The notes: generated by a model from the letters alone, not told the origin. Counted from the stretch's first letter, positions 50,657-59,760 are shown. The stretch is 59,760 bases of DNA from Arthrobacter ipis (GCF_014694315.1 NZ_JAAOXD010000009.1:223632-283391), one strand, 5' to 3'. Numbers and translations are program-made.

Positions 50657-51601
50657 GTGAGTACGGCTTCGCGCCTCCCCCAGTTCCTCGGCCGTCTGGC
50701 ATCCAGGCTTCCGGTCACCGTCGATTCGACCGTCCGCCGCCTTGCCGTGCTGTCCCTGATCGGGCAGACGGTCCTGGTGGTCACCGGCGGCGCCGTCCGG
50801 CTAACCGCCTCCGGCCTTGGCTGCCCCACCTGGCCCAGGTGCACGAACAATTCCTTGGTGAATACCCCCGAGATGGGAATCCACGGCTTCATCGAGTTCG
50901 GGAACCGGCTCCTGACGTTTGCCCTGGCCGCCGTCGCGGCACTCATGCTCGTCTACTTGTGGAACCTGCGCAAGGAGCGCAAGGACCTGTTCCTGCTGGC
51001 CCTGGGCCTGCTGGCGAGCATCCCGGCGCAGGCCGTCATCGGCGGCATCACCGTGCTTACCCAGCTGAACCCCTGGGTGGTTGGCCTGCATTTCCTGGTG
51101 TCCATGGCCCTGGTGGTTTTTGCCACGCTGCTGGTCAACCGTGCGTACGGCAGGACGGGAGGGTTCCGCACCCGTCCCCTTACCGCCCTGCCGGGGGTCC
51201 TGCGGCCGGTGATGACCGCCGTTGCGCTGTTCTCCGCTATCGCCGTCATGCTGGGCGTCGTGGTGACCGGCGCCGGACCGCACGCGGGTGACGCCAATGC
51301 GCCCCGCAACGACCTGGACTGGGACCTCTTCTCGCACATCCATGCCGTGCCCGCCTACCTGGTCACCGCCGGCACGCTGCTCGCCGTGTACATCGTGTTC
51401 CGCCGCGGCATCTCCGGCACGTTCCGTATGGCCGTGCTGATGCTCCTCGGCGTCACCGTGCTGCAGGCCGTCATCGGCTTCACGCAGTACTACAACGGCA
51501 TTCCCGCGCTTCTCGTCGGCGCGCACATGCTGGGTGCGGCCCTGCTCATGAGCGCGGCAACCAACGCCGCCGACATCGCCCGCACCAGCCCCGTCAGGTA
51601 A
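50657..51601 (+). CDS. ctaA: Haem A synthase, COX15/CtaA family
   Basis: A 314-residue membrane protein with eight predicted helices that oxidises haem O to haem A for cytochrome aa3 oxidase. It has VVTGGAVRLTASGLGCPTWP with a conserved Cys, the haem-ligand His in HGFIEFGNRLLTF and in LHFLVSMALVVF, and VVVTGAGPHAGD in the middle. The GTG start is 8 bp after the permease stop; all three genes form one operon. The haem O source, CtaB, is convergent downstream. Confidence 0.9.
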   Translation: MSTASRLPQFLGRLASRLPVTVDSTVRRLAVLSLIGQTVLVVTGGAVRLTASGLGCPTWPRCTNNSLVNTPEMGIHGFIEFGNRLLTFALAAVAALMLVYLWNLRKERKDLFLLALGLLASIPAQAVIGGITVLTQLNPWVVGLHFLVSMALVVFATLLVNRAYGRTGGFRTRPLTALPGVLRPVMTAVALFSAIAVMLGVVVTGAGPHAGDANAPRNDLDWDLFSHIHAVPAYLVTAGTLLAVYIVFRRGISGTFRMAVLMLLGVTVLQAVIGFTQYYNGIPALLVGAHMLGAALLMSAATNAADIARTSPVR

Positions 51602-51606
51602 ACCTT

Positions 51607-51660
51607 CCCCCGACGCTTCCTCATATCCTGTCGCTCCATCCCCGACGCTTCCTCACATCG
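51607..51660. repeat. Two copies of a GACGCTTCCTCA-type intergenic repeat
   Basis: The string cccc-gacgcttcctca-atc occurs twice, about 30 bp apart. Its complement (tgaggaagcgtc) matches the core of the tandem array at 51724-51883. The two blocks therefore face each other across about 60 bp between ctaA and ctaB. Confidence 0.55.
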
Positions 51661-51723
51661 GGCCACCGGCGGCCAACGAGAAAACGCCCCTTCACATGTG
51701 CAGTGCAGGCGCGTTTCGTCATT

Positions 51724-51883
51724 CCGCAGGAGGTGAGGACGCGTTGCAGGAAAAGCCGCAGGAGGTGAGGACGCGTTGCAGGAAAAGCCGCAGGAGGTGA
51801 GGACGCGTTGCAGGAAAAGCCGCAGGATCTGAGGAAGCGTTGCAGGAAAACCCGCAGGAGGTGAGGGGGCGTCCTGGAGGGCT
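51724..51883. repeat. Five tandem 32-bp repeats
   Basis: Units begin at 51724, 51756, 51788, 51820 and 51852. The first three are almost identical (ccgcaggaggtgaggacgcg then ttgcaggaaaag). The fourth reads gatctgaggaagcg and the fifth drifts at its end. There are no spacers, so this is not a CRISPR. It lies between the convergent ctaA and ctaB stops. A 14-bp spacer separates the array from ctaB's stop. Confidence 0.85.
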
Positions 51884-51897
51884 GGTTCCTGGGTGGG

Positions 51898-52845
51898 CTA
51901 GCCCATGATCGGCGAGCCGACGAACGGGTCGACGGCCAGCGCGATGAAGAGCAGCGTCAGGTAACTGATAGAGCCATGGAAGACCTTCATGGCGCCCTTG
52001 TCGGAGAGGTCCCCGCCCTGCGCCCGGTTGTAGAGGGCGTGAGACTCGTACAGGAACCATGCACCGGCCAGGACGGCAACAGCGGTGTAAACCCAGCCAG
52101 CGCTGCCGGCCGGGATCATGAGCAGCGAGCACGCGACCATGGCCCAGGCGTACAGGACCACCTGGACGGACACGACCTTGGCGCCGGCGATGGCGCCGAG
52201 CATCGGCACATTCGCGTTGCGGTAGTCCTCGCCGTAGCGCATGGAGAGCGGCCAGTAGTGCGGCGGGGTCCAGAGGAAGATCACCATGAACAGGACGATG
52301 GCCGGCCACTCGACCGTGTTGGTCACGGCGGCCCAGGCGATCAGCACGGGGAAACAGCCCGCGGCGCCACCCCAGACGATGTTCTGGGCGGTGCGGCGCT
52401 TGAGGATCATCGTGTAGATGACGACGTAGAAGACGATGGCACCGAGTCCGAGCCAGGCGGAGAGCGGGTTTGCGCCGAACCAGAGGATGGCGATGGCAGC
52501 GGCGCCCAGCAGCCAGGCAAAGATCAGGGCCTCGCGCGGAGTGACCTCGCCGGTGACCAGGGGGCGCTTCTCGGTGCGGTGCATCAGCTTGTCGATGTCG
52601 CGGTCGATGTAGCAGTTGAAAGCGCCGGCGCTGCCGGCGGCGAACGCGCCGCCCACGAGGGTGGCCAGGATGAGGCCGAGGGACGGGAAGCCGCGTTGTG
52701 CATAAATCATGGTGGGCAGGGTGCTGACCAGCAGGAGTTCAATAACCCTGGGTTTGGTGAGTGCAAGGTACGCCTTCGCCTTGCGGGCTAGTCCGGCTCT
52801 TCCGTGGACCCGGGAAGAGGTCAGCGGCGTATCTGTTGTGCTCAC
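51898..52845 (-). CDS. ctaB: Protohaem IX farnesyltransferase (haem O synthase)
   Basis: A 315-residue UbiA-family membrane prenyltransferase with about nine helices that makes haem O from haem B and farnesyl diphosphate. The first Asp-rich motif NCYIDRDIDKLMHRTEKRPL, YTMILKRRT, and PPHYWPLSMRYGEDYRNAN are typical. The GTG start at 52845 begins a polar leader. It acts just before CtaA; the two genes are convergent. Confidence 0.93.
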   Translation of the reverse strand: MSTTDTPLTSSRVHGRAGLARKAKAYLALTKPRVIELLLVSTLPTMIYAQRGFPSLGLILATLVGGAFAAGSAGAFNCYIDRDIDKLMHRTEKRPLVTGEVTPREALIFAWLLGAAAIAILWFGANPLSAWLGLGAIVFYVVIYTMILKRRTAQNIVWGGAAGCFPVLIAWAAVTNTVEWPAIVLFMVIFLWTPPHYWPLSMRYGEDYRNANVPMLGAIAGAKVVSVQVVLYAWAMVACSLLMIPAGSAGWVYTAVAVLAGAWFLYESHALYNRAQGGDLSDKGAMKVFHGSISYLTLLFIALAVDPFVGSPIMG

Positions 52846-53354
52846 GTGGCAGTCACTCTGTTTCTGTCTGGCTGTTTATCTGATCGGTTCGCCCGGACAC
52901 GCGGTCCGGACCGATCCCTCATCGGCGGCTGACGGGGCGGACGTGTGTGTTCCAGAACCCGCCCTGCCCGCCGGTGGCCTCCCGATATCATACCGCGGTC
53001 CCGCATCGATCGCTGGCATCGGTGTGTGACGGCAAATCACTGAAAATGATTCGTTCGTGCTTGCTTCAATCACATTAACGCAGCCTCACCGCACGGATGA
53101 TTCACAAAAGAGAAATTGCGTCCAGCTGGTGAGATTTTGGCCGCCCGAAGTGTGGAATCGAGCTAAGCTGTCTGCAGATCAGCGCACACTGGAAGACGGG
53201 CAAGAAACCGCATTCCGACCGTCCGGCGACTGAATGAAGATCAACGTTTCAATGGTGAACGGCTGGTAGGCACAAATGCAGCGGGCACCAATTATGCCCT
53301 GCCGCTGTGTGTCATTACCGCTTGTCGTTTAACACAGAGAGGGGCCCGGATTCC
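52846..53354. promoter_or_regulatory. Divergent control region of ctaB and tkt
   Basis: About 510 bp without a convincing gene. AT-rich bases 53030-53115 (including TGAAAATGATT) likely hold promoter elements. TAAGCT at 53164-53169 could be a -10 for tkt, leaving a leader of about 185 bases. No known riboswitch was recognised. Confidence 0.3.
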
Positions 53355-55481
53355 GTGGCACATGTGAAAGAGCAAGAACTGACTTGGACCGACCTTGACC
53401 AGCGTGCCGTTGACACCGTGCGTGTCCTGGCCGCCGACGCCGTGGAGAAGGTGGGCAACGGCCACCCCGGCACCGCGATGAGCCTGGCGCCGGCCGCTTA
53501 CCTCCTGTTCCAGAAGCTGATGCGGCACGACCCGAAGAACCCGGACTGGATCGGCCGCGACCGTTTTGTTCTCTCCCCCGGCCACACGTCCCTGACGCTG
53601 TACATCCAGCTGTTCCTCTCCGGCTACGGCCTGGAACTGAAGGACCTCGAAGCACTGCGCACGTGGGGCTCCCTCACCCCGGGCCACCCGGAGTACAAGC
53701 ACACCGCCGGCGTGGAGATCACCACCGGCCCGCTGGGGCAAGGCCTGGCCTCCTCCGTGGGCTTTGCGTACTCCCAGCGCCGCCAGCGCGGCCTGTTCGA
53801 CGCCGACGCCGCCCCCGGCACCAGCCCCTTCGACCACACCATCTGGGTCATCGCTTCCGACGGCGACCTCCAGGAAGGTGTGACCTCAGAGGCTTCCTCC
53901 CTCGCCGGCCACCAGGAGCTCGGCAACCTCGTGGTCATCTACGACGAGAACCACATCTCCATTGAAGACGACACCGACATCGCCTTCACCGAGGACGTCC
54001 TGAAGCGATACGAGGCTTACGGCTGGCACACCCAGCGCGTTGACTGGACCAAGACCGGCGACTACAAGGAAGACGTCCAGGAGCTGTACTCGGCGCTTCA
54101 GGCGGCCAAGGCGGAAACCTCCAAGCCGTCCATCATCTCGCTGCGCACCATCATCGGCTACCCGGCCCCGAAGAAGCAGAACACCGGCAAGATTCACGGC
54201 TCCGCCCTGGGTTCGGAAGAAGTGGCTGCACTGAAGAACGTCCTCGGCTTCGACCCCGAGAAGTCCTTCGAGGTAGACGAGGACGTGCTGGCCCACGCCC
54301 GCGCCGTCGTCGACCGCGGCGCCCATGCACGCAAGGAATGGGAAGAGTCCTTCTCCGCCTGGCAGTCCGCCAACCCGGAAGGCGCTGCCCTGCTGGAGCG
54401 CGTTGAAGCCCGCAAGCTGCCCACCGAGCTCGACGGCGTTCTCCCGGTCTTCCCGGCCGGCAAGGACGTCTCCACCCGTGCAGCGTCCGGCAAGGTCCTG
54501 AACGCCATCGGCCCCGTCATGCCGGAACTCTGGGGCGGCTCGGCCGACCTCGCCGAGTCCAACAACACCACGATCGAGGGCTCGCCGTCGTTCGTTCCCG
54601 CGGGCAAGCAGACCAACGCCTGGTCCGGCAACCCCTACGGCCGGGTCCTGCACTTCGGTATCCGTGAGCACGCGGCAGCGTCGATCGTGAACGGCATCAG
54701 CCTGCACGGCAAGACCCGCGCGTTCTCCGGCACGTTCCTGATTTTCAGCGACTACCAGCGTCCGGCCATCCGCCTCGGTGCCCTCATGGGCGTGCCGTCT
54801 CTGTACGTCTGGACCCACGACTCCATCGGCCTCGGCGAGGACGGCCCGACGCACCAGCCGGTTGAGCAGCTCGCTTCGCTGCGCGCCATCCCGGGCCTCG
54901 ACGTCGTCCGTCCGGGCGATGCAAACGAAGTTGCGGCAGCGTGGAAGACCATGCTGGAGAACCACGATAACCCGGCCGGCATCGTCCTGACCCGCCAGAA
55001 CATCCCCACTTACGAGCGTGGCGAGGGCGCGGCCGAGGGTGACACCTTCGGCTCGACCGCTGGCGTCGCCAAGGGCGGTTACGTCCTGGCCGAGGCGTCC
55101 AAAGACGGCAAGACCGTGGACGCGCAGGTCATCCTGATCGGCACCGGCTCGGAAGTCCAGCTGGCCGTCCAGGCCCGCGAAGCGCTGCAGGCCGAAGGCA
55201 TCGCCGCCCGCGTGGTGTCCATGCCGTGCGTCGAGTGGTTCAACAAGCAGGACGCCGCCTACCGCGAGGCAGTCCTGCCCGCAGCGGTCAAGGCCCGCGT
55301 TTCGGTTGAAGCCGGCCTGTCCCAGGGCTGGCGCGAGTTCGTCGGCGACGCCGGCCGCTCCATCAGCCTCGAGCACTACGGCGCATCCGCCGACTACAAG
55401 CGCCTGTTCCAGGAATTTGGCATCACGGCAGAAGCTGTTGCCGCCGCCGCCAAGGATTCCCTCGCCGGACTCCAGTCCTGA
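53355..55481 (+). CDS. tkt: Transketolase
   Basis: A 708-residue transketolase that moves two-carbon units between sugar phosphates in the pentose-phosphate pathway. It has GNGHPGTAMSLAPAAYLL (thiamine diphosphate site His), the cofactor motif SDGDLQEGVTSEAS followed by VVIYDENHISIE, and in the second half FGIREHAA and GLGEDGPTHQPVEQL. I start at GTG 53355, with AGGGG upstream. It is the first gene of tkt-tal-pgi-zwf. Slightly longer than the usual 660-700 residues. Confidence 0.95.
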   Translation: MAHVKEQELTWTDLDQRAVDTVRVLAADAVEKVGNGHPGTAMSLAPAAYLLFQKLMRHDPKNPDWIGRDRFVLSPGHTSLTLYIQLFLSGYGLELKDLEALRTWGSLTPGHPEYKHTAGVEITTGPLGQGLASSVGFAYSQRRQRGLFDADAAPGTSPFDHTIWVIASDGDLQEGVTSEASSLAGHQELGNLVVIYDENHISIEDDTDIAFTEDVLKRYEAYGWHTQRVDWTKTGDYKEDVQELYSALQAAKAETSKPSIISLRTIIGYPAPKKQNTGKIHGSALGSEEVAALKNVLGFDPEKSFEVDEDVLAHARAVVDRGAHARKEWEESFSAWQSANPEGAALLERVEARKLPTELDGVLPVFPAGKDVSTRAASGKVLNAIGPVMPELWGGSADLAESNNTTIEGSPSFVPAGKQTNAWSGNPYGRVLHFGIREHAAASIVNGISLHGKTRAFSGTFLIFSDYQRPAIRLGALMGVPSLYVWTHDSIGLGEDGPTHQPVEQLASLRAIPGLDVVRPGDANEVAAAWKTMLENHDNPAGIVLTRQNIPTYERGEGAAEGDTFGSTAGVAKGGYVLAEASKDGKTVDAQVILIGTGSEVQLAVQAREALQAEGIAARVVSMPCVEWFNKQDAAYREAVLPAAVKARVSVEAGLSQGWREFVGDAGRSISLEHYGASADYKRLFQEFGITAEAVAAAAKDSLAGLQS

Positions 55482-55511
55482 CAGCACCCCACAAGTTCAA
55501 GGAGATTAGAA

Positions 55512-56630
55512 ATGACTAGCACTCCCACCCAGCAGCTTTCCGACGCCGGCGTTTCCATCTGGCTCGATGACCTCTCCCGGGGCCGTCTGAAGACCGGAAC
55601 GCTGCAGAAGCTGATCGACGAGAAGAACGTTGTCGGTGTCACCACGAACCCCAGCATCTTCCACGCAGCCATCACCGCCGGCACGGACTACGACGCCACC
55701 ATCGCGGCCCAGGCCGCTGCCGGCGCCTCCATCGAAGAGACCATCTTCGAAATCACGACGACGGATGTCGCCGACGCCTGCGACCTCTTCGCCCCGATCG
55801 CCGCGGCAACCAAGGGTGTGGACGGCCGCGTCTCCATCGAGGTGGACCCCCGCCTCGCCTGGGACACCGCCGGCACCATCGCCGAAGCGAAGCACCTTTA
55901 CAAGAAGGTCAACCGCGACAACGTCCACATCAAGATCCCGGCCACCCTTGAGGGCCTGGAGGCCATCACGGCAACCCTGGCCGAGGGCATCAGCGTCAAC
56001 GTGACCCTGATCTTCTCGCTGGAGCGCTACCGCGCCGTCATCAACGCCTTCCAGAGCGGTCTGGAGCAGGCCAAGGACAACGGCCACGACCTGTCCAAGA
56101 TCCACTCCGTCGCGTCCTTCTTCGTCTCCCGCGTGGACACGGAAATCGACAAGCGCCTGGACGCGATCGGCACCGAGGAAGCCAAGGCCCTCAAGGGCAA
56201 GGCCGGCGTCGCCAACGCACGCCTCGCCTACCAGGTCTACGAAGAGCTCTTCTCCACCGAACGCTGGGCCGTGCTGGCCGAGGCCGGCGCCCTGCCGCAG
56301 CGTCCGCTGTGGGCTTCCACCGGCGTGAAGGACCCGGCTTACCCCGATACCCTCTACGTCACCGAGCTCGTTGCTCCGAACGTCGTGAACACCATGCCGG
56401 AGAAGACCCTGGACGCCACGTTCGACCACGGCGTGGTCACGGGCGACACCGTCACCAACGGCTACGATGAAGCGAACGCCACCCTCAACGCCCTTGATGC
56501 CCTCGGTGTGTCCTACAACGAGGTCGTTGCCCTGCTGGAATCCGAAGGCCTGGACAAGTTTGTTGCCAGCTGGAAGGAACTCCTGGCAGACGTCGAAGGC
56601 GCCCTCGCCACCGCACGGAAGGCCTCCTAA
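55512..56630 (+). CDS. tal: Transaldolase
   Basis: A 372-residue class I transaldolase. The Schiff-base Lys is in VHIKIPATLEGLEAI, and the TTNPSIF motif and LIFSLERYRAVINAF are as in the actinobacterial type. AAGGAG lies 8 bases before the ATG and 30 bases separate it from tkt. It interconverts sedoheptulose-7-P and glyceraldehyde-3-P with erythrose-4-P and fructose-6-P. Normal length for the long (Tal type 2) subfamily. Confidence 0.95.
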   Translation: MTSTPTQQLSDAGVSIWLDDLSRGRLKTGTLQKLIDEKNVVGVTTNPSIFHAAITAGTDYDATIAAQAAAGASIEETIFEITTTDVADACDLFAPIAAATKGVDGRVSIEVDPRLAWDTAGTIAEAKHLYKKVNRDNVHIKIPATLEGLEAITATLAEGISVNVTLIFSLERYRAVINAFQSGLEQAKDNGHDLSKIHSVASFFVSRVDTEIDKRLDAIGTEEAKALKGKAGVANARLAYQVYEELFSTERWAVLAEAGALPQRPLWASTGVKDPAYPDTLYVTELVAPNVVNTMPEKTLDATFDHGVVTGDTVTNGYDEANATLNALDALGVSYNEVVALLESEGLDKFVASWKELLADVEGALATARKAS

Positions 56631-56636
56631 CCCAAC

Positions 56637-58271
56637 ATGAGCACACTCAGCTACGACGCCACCGGTTCCGCCCGGAAGGCTCTTGAGCAGCACCTGCCCG
56701 CCCTCGTGGAAGACCGCGTTGCCACCCGGATCTTCGCCAAGGACCACACCCTGTGGGGTCCTGATGCGGAAGCCGAGTCGGCAATCCGCCTCGGCTGGGT
56801 CGAGGCGGCCACCGTCTCCCGGCCCCTGGTGGACGGCATCCTGGAACTCCGCGATGCCCTGAAAGCGGAGGGTGTTACCCGCATTGCCCTCTGCGGCATG
56901 GGCGGCTCCTCGCTTGCTCCTGAGGTCATCGCCGGCACCGCTGGCGTCGAGCTGACTGTGCTGGACAGCACCGACCCCGAACAGGTCGGTGCTGCCCTCG
57001 CGGACCGCCTCGCGGAAACCGCGATCGTGGTTTCCTCGAAATCCGGTTCGACCCTGGAAACGGATTCGCAGCGGCGGATCTTCGAACACGCCTTCACAGA
57101 GGCCGGTCTCGATGCAAAGAGCCGGATCATCGTGGTCACGGATCCCGGGTCCCCGCTGGACAAGGCCTCACGCGAGGCCGGCTACCGCGCGGTCTTCAAC
57201 GCGGACCCGAACGTGGGCGGCCGCTACTCTGCGCTGACGGCCTTCGGGCTCGTCCCGTCCGGCCTGGCCGGCGTGGACATTGCGGCCCTGCTGGACGAGG
57301 CTGAAGAAGCCGCGGAGATCCTGAACGAGGACGCTCCCGAGAACATCGGGCTGGTCCTCGGCGCCGCGCTGGGCGGCACCAACCCGCTGCGCGACAAAAT
57401 CGTCATCGCGGAGGACGGCTCCGGCATCGTGGGATTCGCTGACTGGGCCGAACAGCTCATCGCTGAATCCACGGGCAAGCTCGGCACCGGCGTCCTGCCG
57501 GTTGTCGCCGGCCCGGATGCCCCGGAAGTCACTTCCGGCGCTGAAGACGTCCTGGTAGTCCGCCTGGTCAGCACGGATGCCGACGTCGAACTCGGCGAGA
57601 ACGAAGTTGCCATTGCCGGCGGTCTGGCCTCGCAGATGATGGTGTGGGAGTTCGCCACTGCTGTGGCCGGGCGTCTCCTGGGCATCAACCCGTTTGACCA
57701 GCCCGACGTCGAAGCCGCCAAGGTGGCCGCCCGTGGTCTGCTGGACGCCCAGCCGGAACCGACGCCGGCCAACTTCACCGACGGCGCCATCGAGGTGCGC
57801 GGCGGAGAATGGCTCGGCGACGCCGCCTCAGCAACCGACGCGGTCTCCGCGTTGCTGGCACAGCTGGGCAGCGACGGGTACCTGAGCGTCCAGGCTTACT
57901 TCGACCGTCTGGCCTACGCACAGCTCGAGGGAGTCCGGGACGAACTCGCCGCCGTGAGCGGTCGGCCTGTCACCTTCGGCTGGGGCCCCCGCTTCCTGCA
58001 CTCCACCGGCCAGTTCCACAAGGGCGGCCCCGCGATCGGTGTCTTCCTGCAGGTCACGGCGGCGTCCGCCCAGGACCTCGCCATTCCCGAGCGTCCGTTC
58101 ACGTTCGGTGAGCTGATCACGGCCCAGGCTGCCGGCGACGCCCAGGTGCTGAGCGAACACGGCCGGCCCGTCCTGCGCCTGCACCTCACCGACCGCGCTG
58201 CGGGCGTCGCCCAGCTGCAGGAGATCGTTTCTTCGCTTGCCGGCAAGGCAGCATCCGCCACTGAGAGCTAA
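56637..58271 (+). CDS. pgi: Glucose-6-phosphate isomerase
   Basis: A 544-residue phosphoglucose isomerase. It has GMGGSSLAPEVI and the phosphate loop SSKSGSTLETDSQRR. Six bases separate it from tal and no Shine-Dalgarno is obvious, so translation is probably coupled. It links the pentose-phosphate branch to glycolysis by converting glucose-6-P and fructose-6-P. The actinobacterial pgi in this operon type is unlike the classical E. coli enzyme in detail but of similar size. Confidence 0.95.
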   Translation: MSTLSYDATGSARKALEQHLPALVEDRVATRIFAKDHTLWGPDAEAESAIRLGWVEAATVSRPLVDGILELRDALKAEGVTRIALCGMGGSSLAPEVIAGTAGVELTVLDSTDPEQVGAALADRLAETAIVVSSKSGSTLETDSQRRIFEHAFTEAGLDAKSRIIVVTDPGSPLDKASREAGYRAVFNADPNVGGRYSALTAFGLVPSGLAGVDIAALLDEAEEAAEILNEDAPENIGLVLGAALGGTNPLRDKIVIAEDGSGIVGFADWAEQLIAESTGKLGTGVLPVVAGPDAPEVTSGAEDVLVVRLVSTDADVELGENEVAIAGGLASQMMVWEFATAVAGRLLGINPFDQPDVEAAKVAARGLLDAQPEPTPANFTDGAIEVRGGEWLGDAASATDAVSALLAQLGSDGYLSVQAYFDRLAYAQLEGVRDELAAVSGRPVTFGWGPRFLHSTGQFHKGGPAIGVFLQVTAASAQDLAIPERPFTFGELITAQAAGDAQVLSEHGRPVLRLHLTDRAAGVAQLQEIVSSLAGKAASATES

Positions 58272-58286
58272 GGCCCTGAATTAACC

Positions 58287-59760
58287 ATGCCAGATACTTT
58301 GAACGGCAGACGGTCAGCGGGCCGGTCCGGGAATCCTTTGCGGGATCCGCGGGACCGGCGGTTGAACCGGATTGCCGGGCCGTCCTCGTTGGTGCTCTTC
58401 GGAGTTACCGGGGATTTGGCCCGTAAGAAGCTCATGCCTGCCGTGTATGACCTTGCCAACCGTGGGTTGTTGCCGCCGAGTTTCGCTTTGGTGGGTTTCG
58501 GCCGGCGGGACTGGGACAACGAGGATTTCGCCGCGGAGGTGAAGGACGCGGTGAAGGCGTATGCCCGGACGCCGTTTGATGAGGCGGTCTGGAACCAGCT
58601 GTCGGAGGGTATCCGGTTCGTGCGGGGCGCGTTCGACGACGACGCGGCGTTTGAGCGGCTCGGGGAGACGATCGGGGAGCTCGACGGGAACCGCGGGACC
58701 CGCGGGAACCACGCGTTCTACCTCTCGATCCCGCCGAAGGCCTTCGAGCAGGTCTGCCGGCAGCTGTCCAAGCACGGCCTGGCGCAGGCCGGGGGTGAGA
58801 AGTGGCGGCGGGTGGTGATCGAGAAGCCGTTCGGGCATGACCTGGCCTCTGCCCGGCAGCTGAACGACATTGTGGAGTCGGTGTTCCCGGCCGATGCGGT
58901 GTTCCGGATTGATCATTACCTGGGCAAGGAGACGGTGCAGAATATCCTGGCGCTGCGGTTCGCGAACCAGTTGTTCGAGCCGTTGTGGAACGCGAACTAC
59001 GTGGACCATGTGCAGATCACCATGGCCGAGGACATCGGTACCGGCGGCCGGGCCGGGTATTACGACGGTGTGGGCGCGGCCCGGGACGTGATCCAGAACC
59101 ACCTGCTGCAGCTGCTGGCGCTGACGGCGATGGAGGAGCCGATCTCCTTCAACGCGGACGATCTGCGGGCGGAGAAGGAAAAGGTCCTCGCCGCGGTGCG
59201 TTTGCCGGAGGACCTGTCCACGCATTCGGCCCGCGGCCAGTTCGCCGGCGGCTGGCAGGGCGGGGAGCAGGTCCAGGGGTATCTGGAGGAGGAGGGCATC
59301 CCGGCGGACTCCAAAACCGAAACGTATGCCGCGATCCGGGTGGACATCAACACCCGGAGGTGGGCCGGGGTGCCGTTCTACCTGCGCGCCGGCAAACGGC
59401 TGGGGAGGCGGGTCACGGAGATCGCGGTGGTGTTCAAGCGGGCACCGAACCTGCTCTTCCGTGACCACGGGGACGATGATTTCGGGCAGAACGCGGTGGT
59501 GATCCGGGTCCAGCCCGATGAGGGCGCCACGATCCGGTTCGGGTCCAAGGTCCCCGGCACCCAGATGGAGGTCCGGGATGTGACGATGGACTTCGGTTAC
59601 GGGCATTCGTTTACCGAGTCCAGCCCCGAGGCCTACGAGCGGCTGATCCTGGATGTGCTCCTGGGTGAGCCGCCGTTGTTCCCGCGGCACGAGGAAGTGG
59701 AGCTGTCCTGGAAGATCCTGGACCCCTTCGAAGAGTACTGGGCCGGTTTGGGTGAACAGC
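58287..59760 (+). CDS. zwf: Glucose-6-phosphate 1-dehydrogenase (partial at window end)
   Basis: The first 491 codons of a G6PDH, cut off by the window. It has VLFGVTGDLARKKLMPAVYD (NADP site; relatives have GAxGDLA), EKPFGHD, and the active-site RIDHYLGKE. It oxidises glucose-6-P and makes NADPH, feeding the pathway begun by tkt and tal. The ATG at 58287 is 15 bp after pgi. Codon choice (more ttg, ggg, gtg, ttt) differs from tkt, tal and pgi, although the family and place are normal. Confidence 0.95.
   Translation, partial: MPDTLNGRRSAGRSGNPLRDPRDRRLNRIAGPSSLVLFGVTGDLARKKLMPAVYDLANRGLLPPSFALVGFGRRDWDNEDFAAEVKDAVKAYARTPFDEAVWNQLSEGIRFVRGAFDDDAAFERLGETIGELDGNRGTRGNHAFYLSIPPKAFEQVCRQLSKHGLAQAGGEKWRRVVIEKPFGHDLASARQLNDIVESVFPADAVFRIDHYLGKETVQNILALRFANQLFEPLWNANYVDHVQITMAEDIGTGGRAGYYDGVGAARDVIQNHLLQLLALTAMEEPISFNADDLRAEKEKVLAAVRLPEDLSTHSARGQFAGGWQGGEQVQGYLEEEGIPADSKTETYAAIRVDINTRRWAGVPFYLRAGKRLGRRVTEIAVVFKRAPNLLFRDHGDDDFGQNAVVIRVQPDEGATIRFGSKVPGTQMEVRDVTMDFGYGHSFTESSPEAYERLILDVLLGEPPLFPRHEEVELSWKILDPFEEYWAGLGEQ

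Noticed and set aside
51724..51883. CRISPR array
   Set aside because: Repeats are contiguous with no spacers, and no cas genes are present.
51719..52309. Minus-strand frame reading through the repeats into ctaB
   Set aside because: Out of frame with ctaB; its repeated FSCNAS pattern is just the 32-bp array translated.
55506..57089. 527-codon minus-strand frame opposite tal and pgi
   Set aside because: Antisense to two intact enzymes; Gly/Val/Asp-rich shadow.

Overview
The window is high-GC chromosomal DNA from an actinobacterium, most likely an Arthrobacter or Pseudarthrobacter-type member of the Micrococcaceae. The evidence is the GC-rich codon use, frequent GTG starts, the sufR-B-D-Rieske-C-T iron-sulfur operon, the ctaA/ctaB and tkt-tal-pgi-zwf cluster, a BioYMN biotin ECF transporter, and a spore photoproduct lyase homologue in a non-sporulating background. 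All functional statements come from reading translated sequence; no database search was run.

Layout. 1-436: end of an upstream gene with a decayed duplication and a palindromic terminator. 0.4-5.8 kb: ABC-F ATPase (-), then bioY-bioM-bioN and a Bcr/CflA-type MFS exporter (+). 5.8-15.5 kb: an accessory island of small membrane proteins and lipoproteins. It holds a serine resolvase with a nonsense codon, an inverted pair of near-identical lipoprotein genes, dispersed short repeats, a lipoprotein split by a frameshift, and an ECF sigma factor and its membrane partner that are both frameshifted. 15.7-18.5 kb: two RibD-C/DHFR-type reductases, a broken DUF2231 membrane gene and a YciI protein. 18.6-24.7 kb: spore photoproduct lyase homologue, a DinB2-like polymerase IV, a PEP-utilising enzyme with rifampicin-phosphotransferase-like layout, and small proteins. 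24.9-30.7 kb: one 1,944-residue secreted haem peroxidase with RTX repeats, Fn3 and Ig-like domains. 31.3-36.8 kb: MntH with a repeated candidate operator, an SDR, a proline iminopeptidase, small proteins, and two pseudogenes (methyltransferase, SRPBCC). 36.8-40.4 kb: thiolase, acyl-CoA-synthetase-like gene and zinc metallopeptidase.

40.6-45.8 kb: the SUF operon on the minus strand, led by its repressor SufR and lacking sufS and sufU here. 46-48.9 kb: a GAF-ANTAR protein, two unknown genes and a resolvase remnant. 48.9-52.8 kb: ABC exporter, haem A synthase (ctaA), a tandem-repeat array, then convergent haem O synthase (ctaB). 53.4-59.8 kb: tkt-tal-pgi-zwf in one direction, the pentose-phosphate branch and glucose-6-phosphate isomerase; zwf runs off the window.

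The conserved blocks cover cofactor supply (biotin, Mn, Fe-S, haem A) and NADPH generation. The accessory stretches carry an unusual density of broken genes. Several breaks are single-base indels at short homopolymers, so sequencing error must be separated from true decay.
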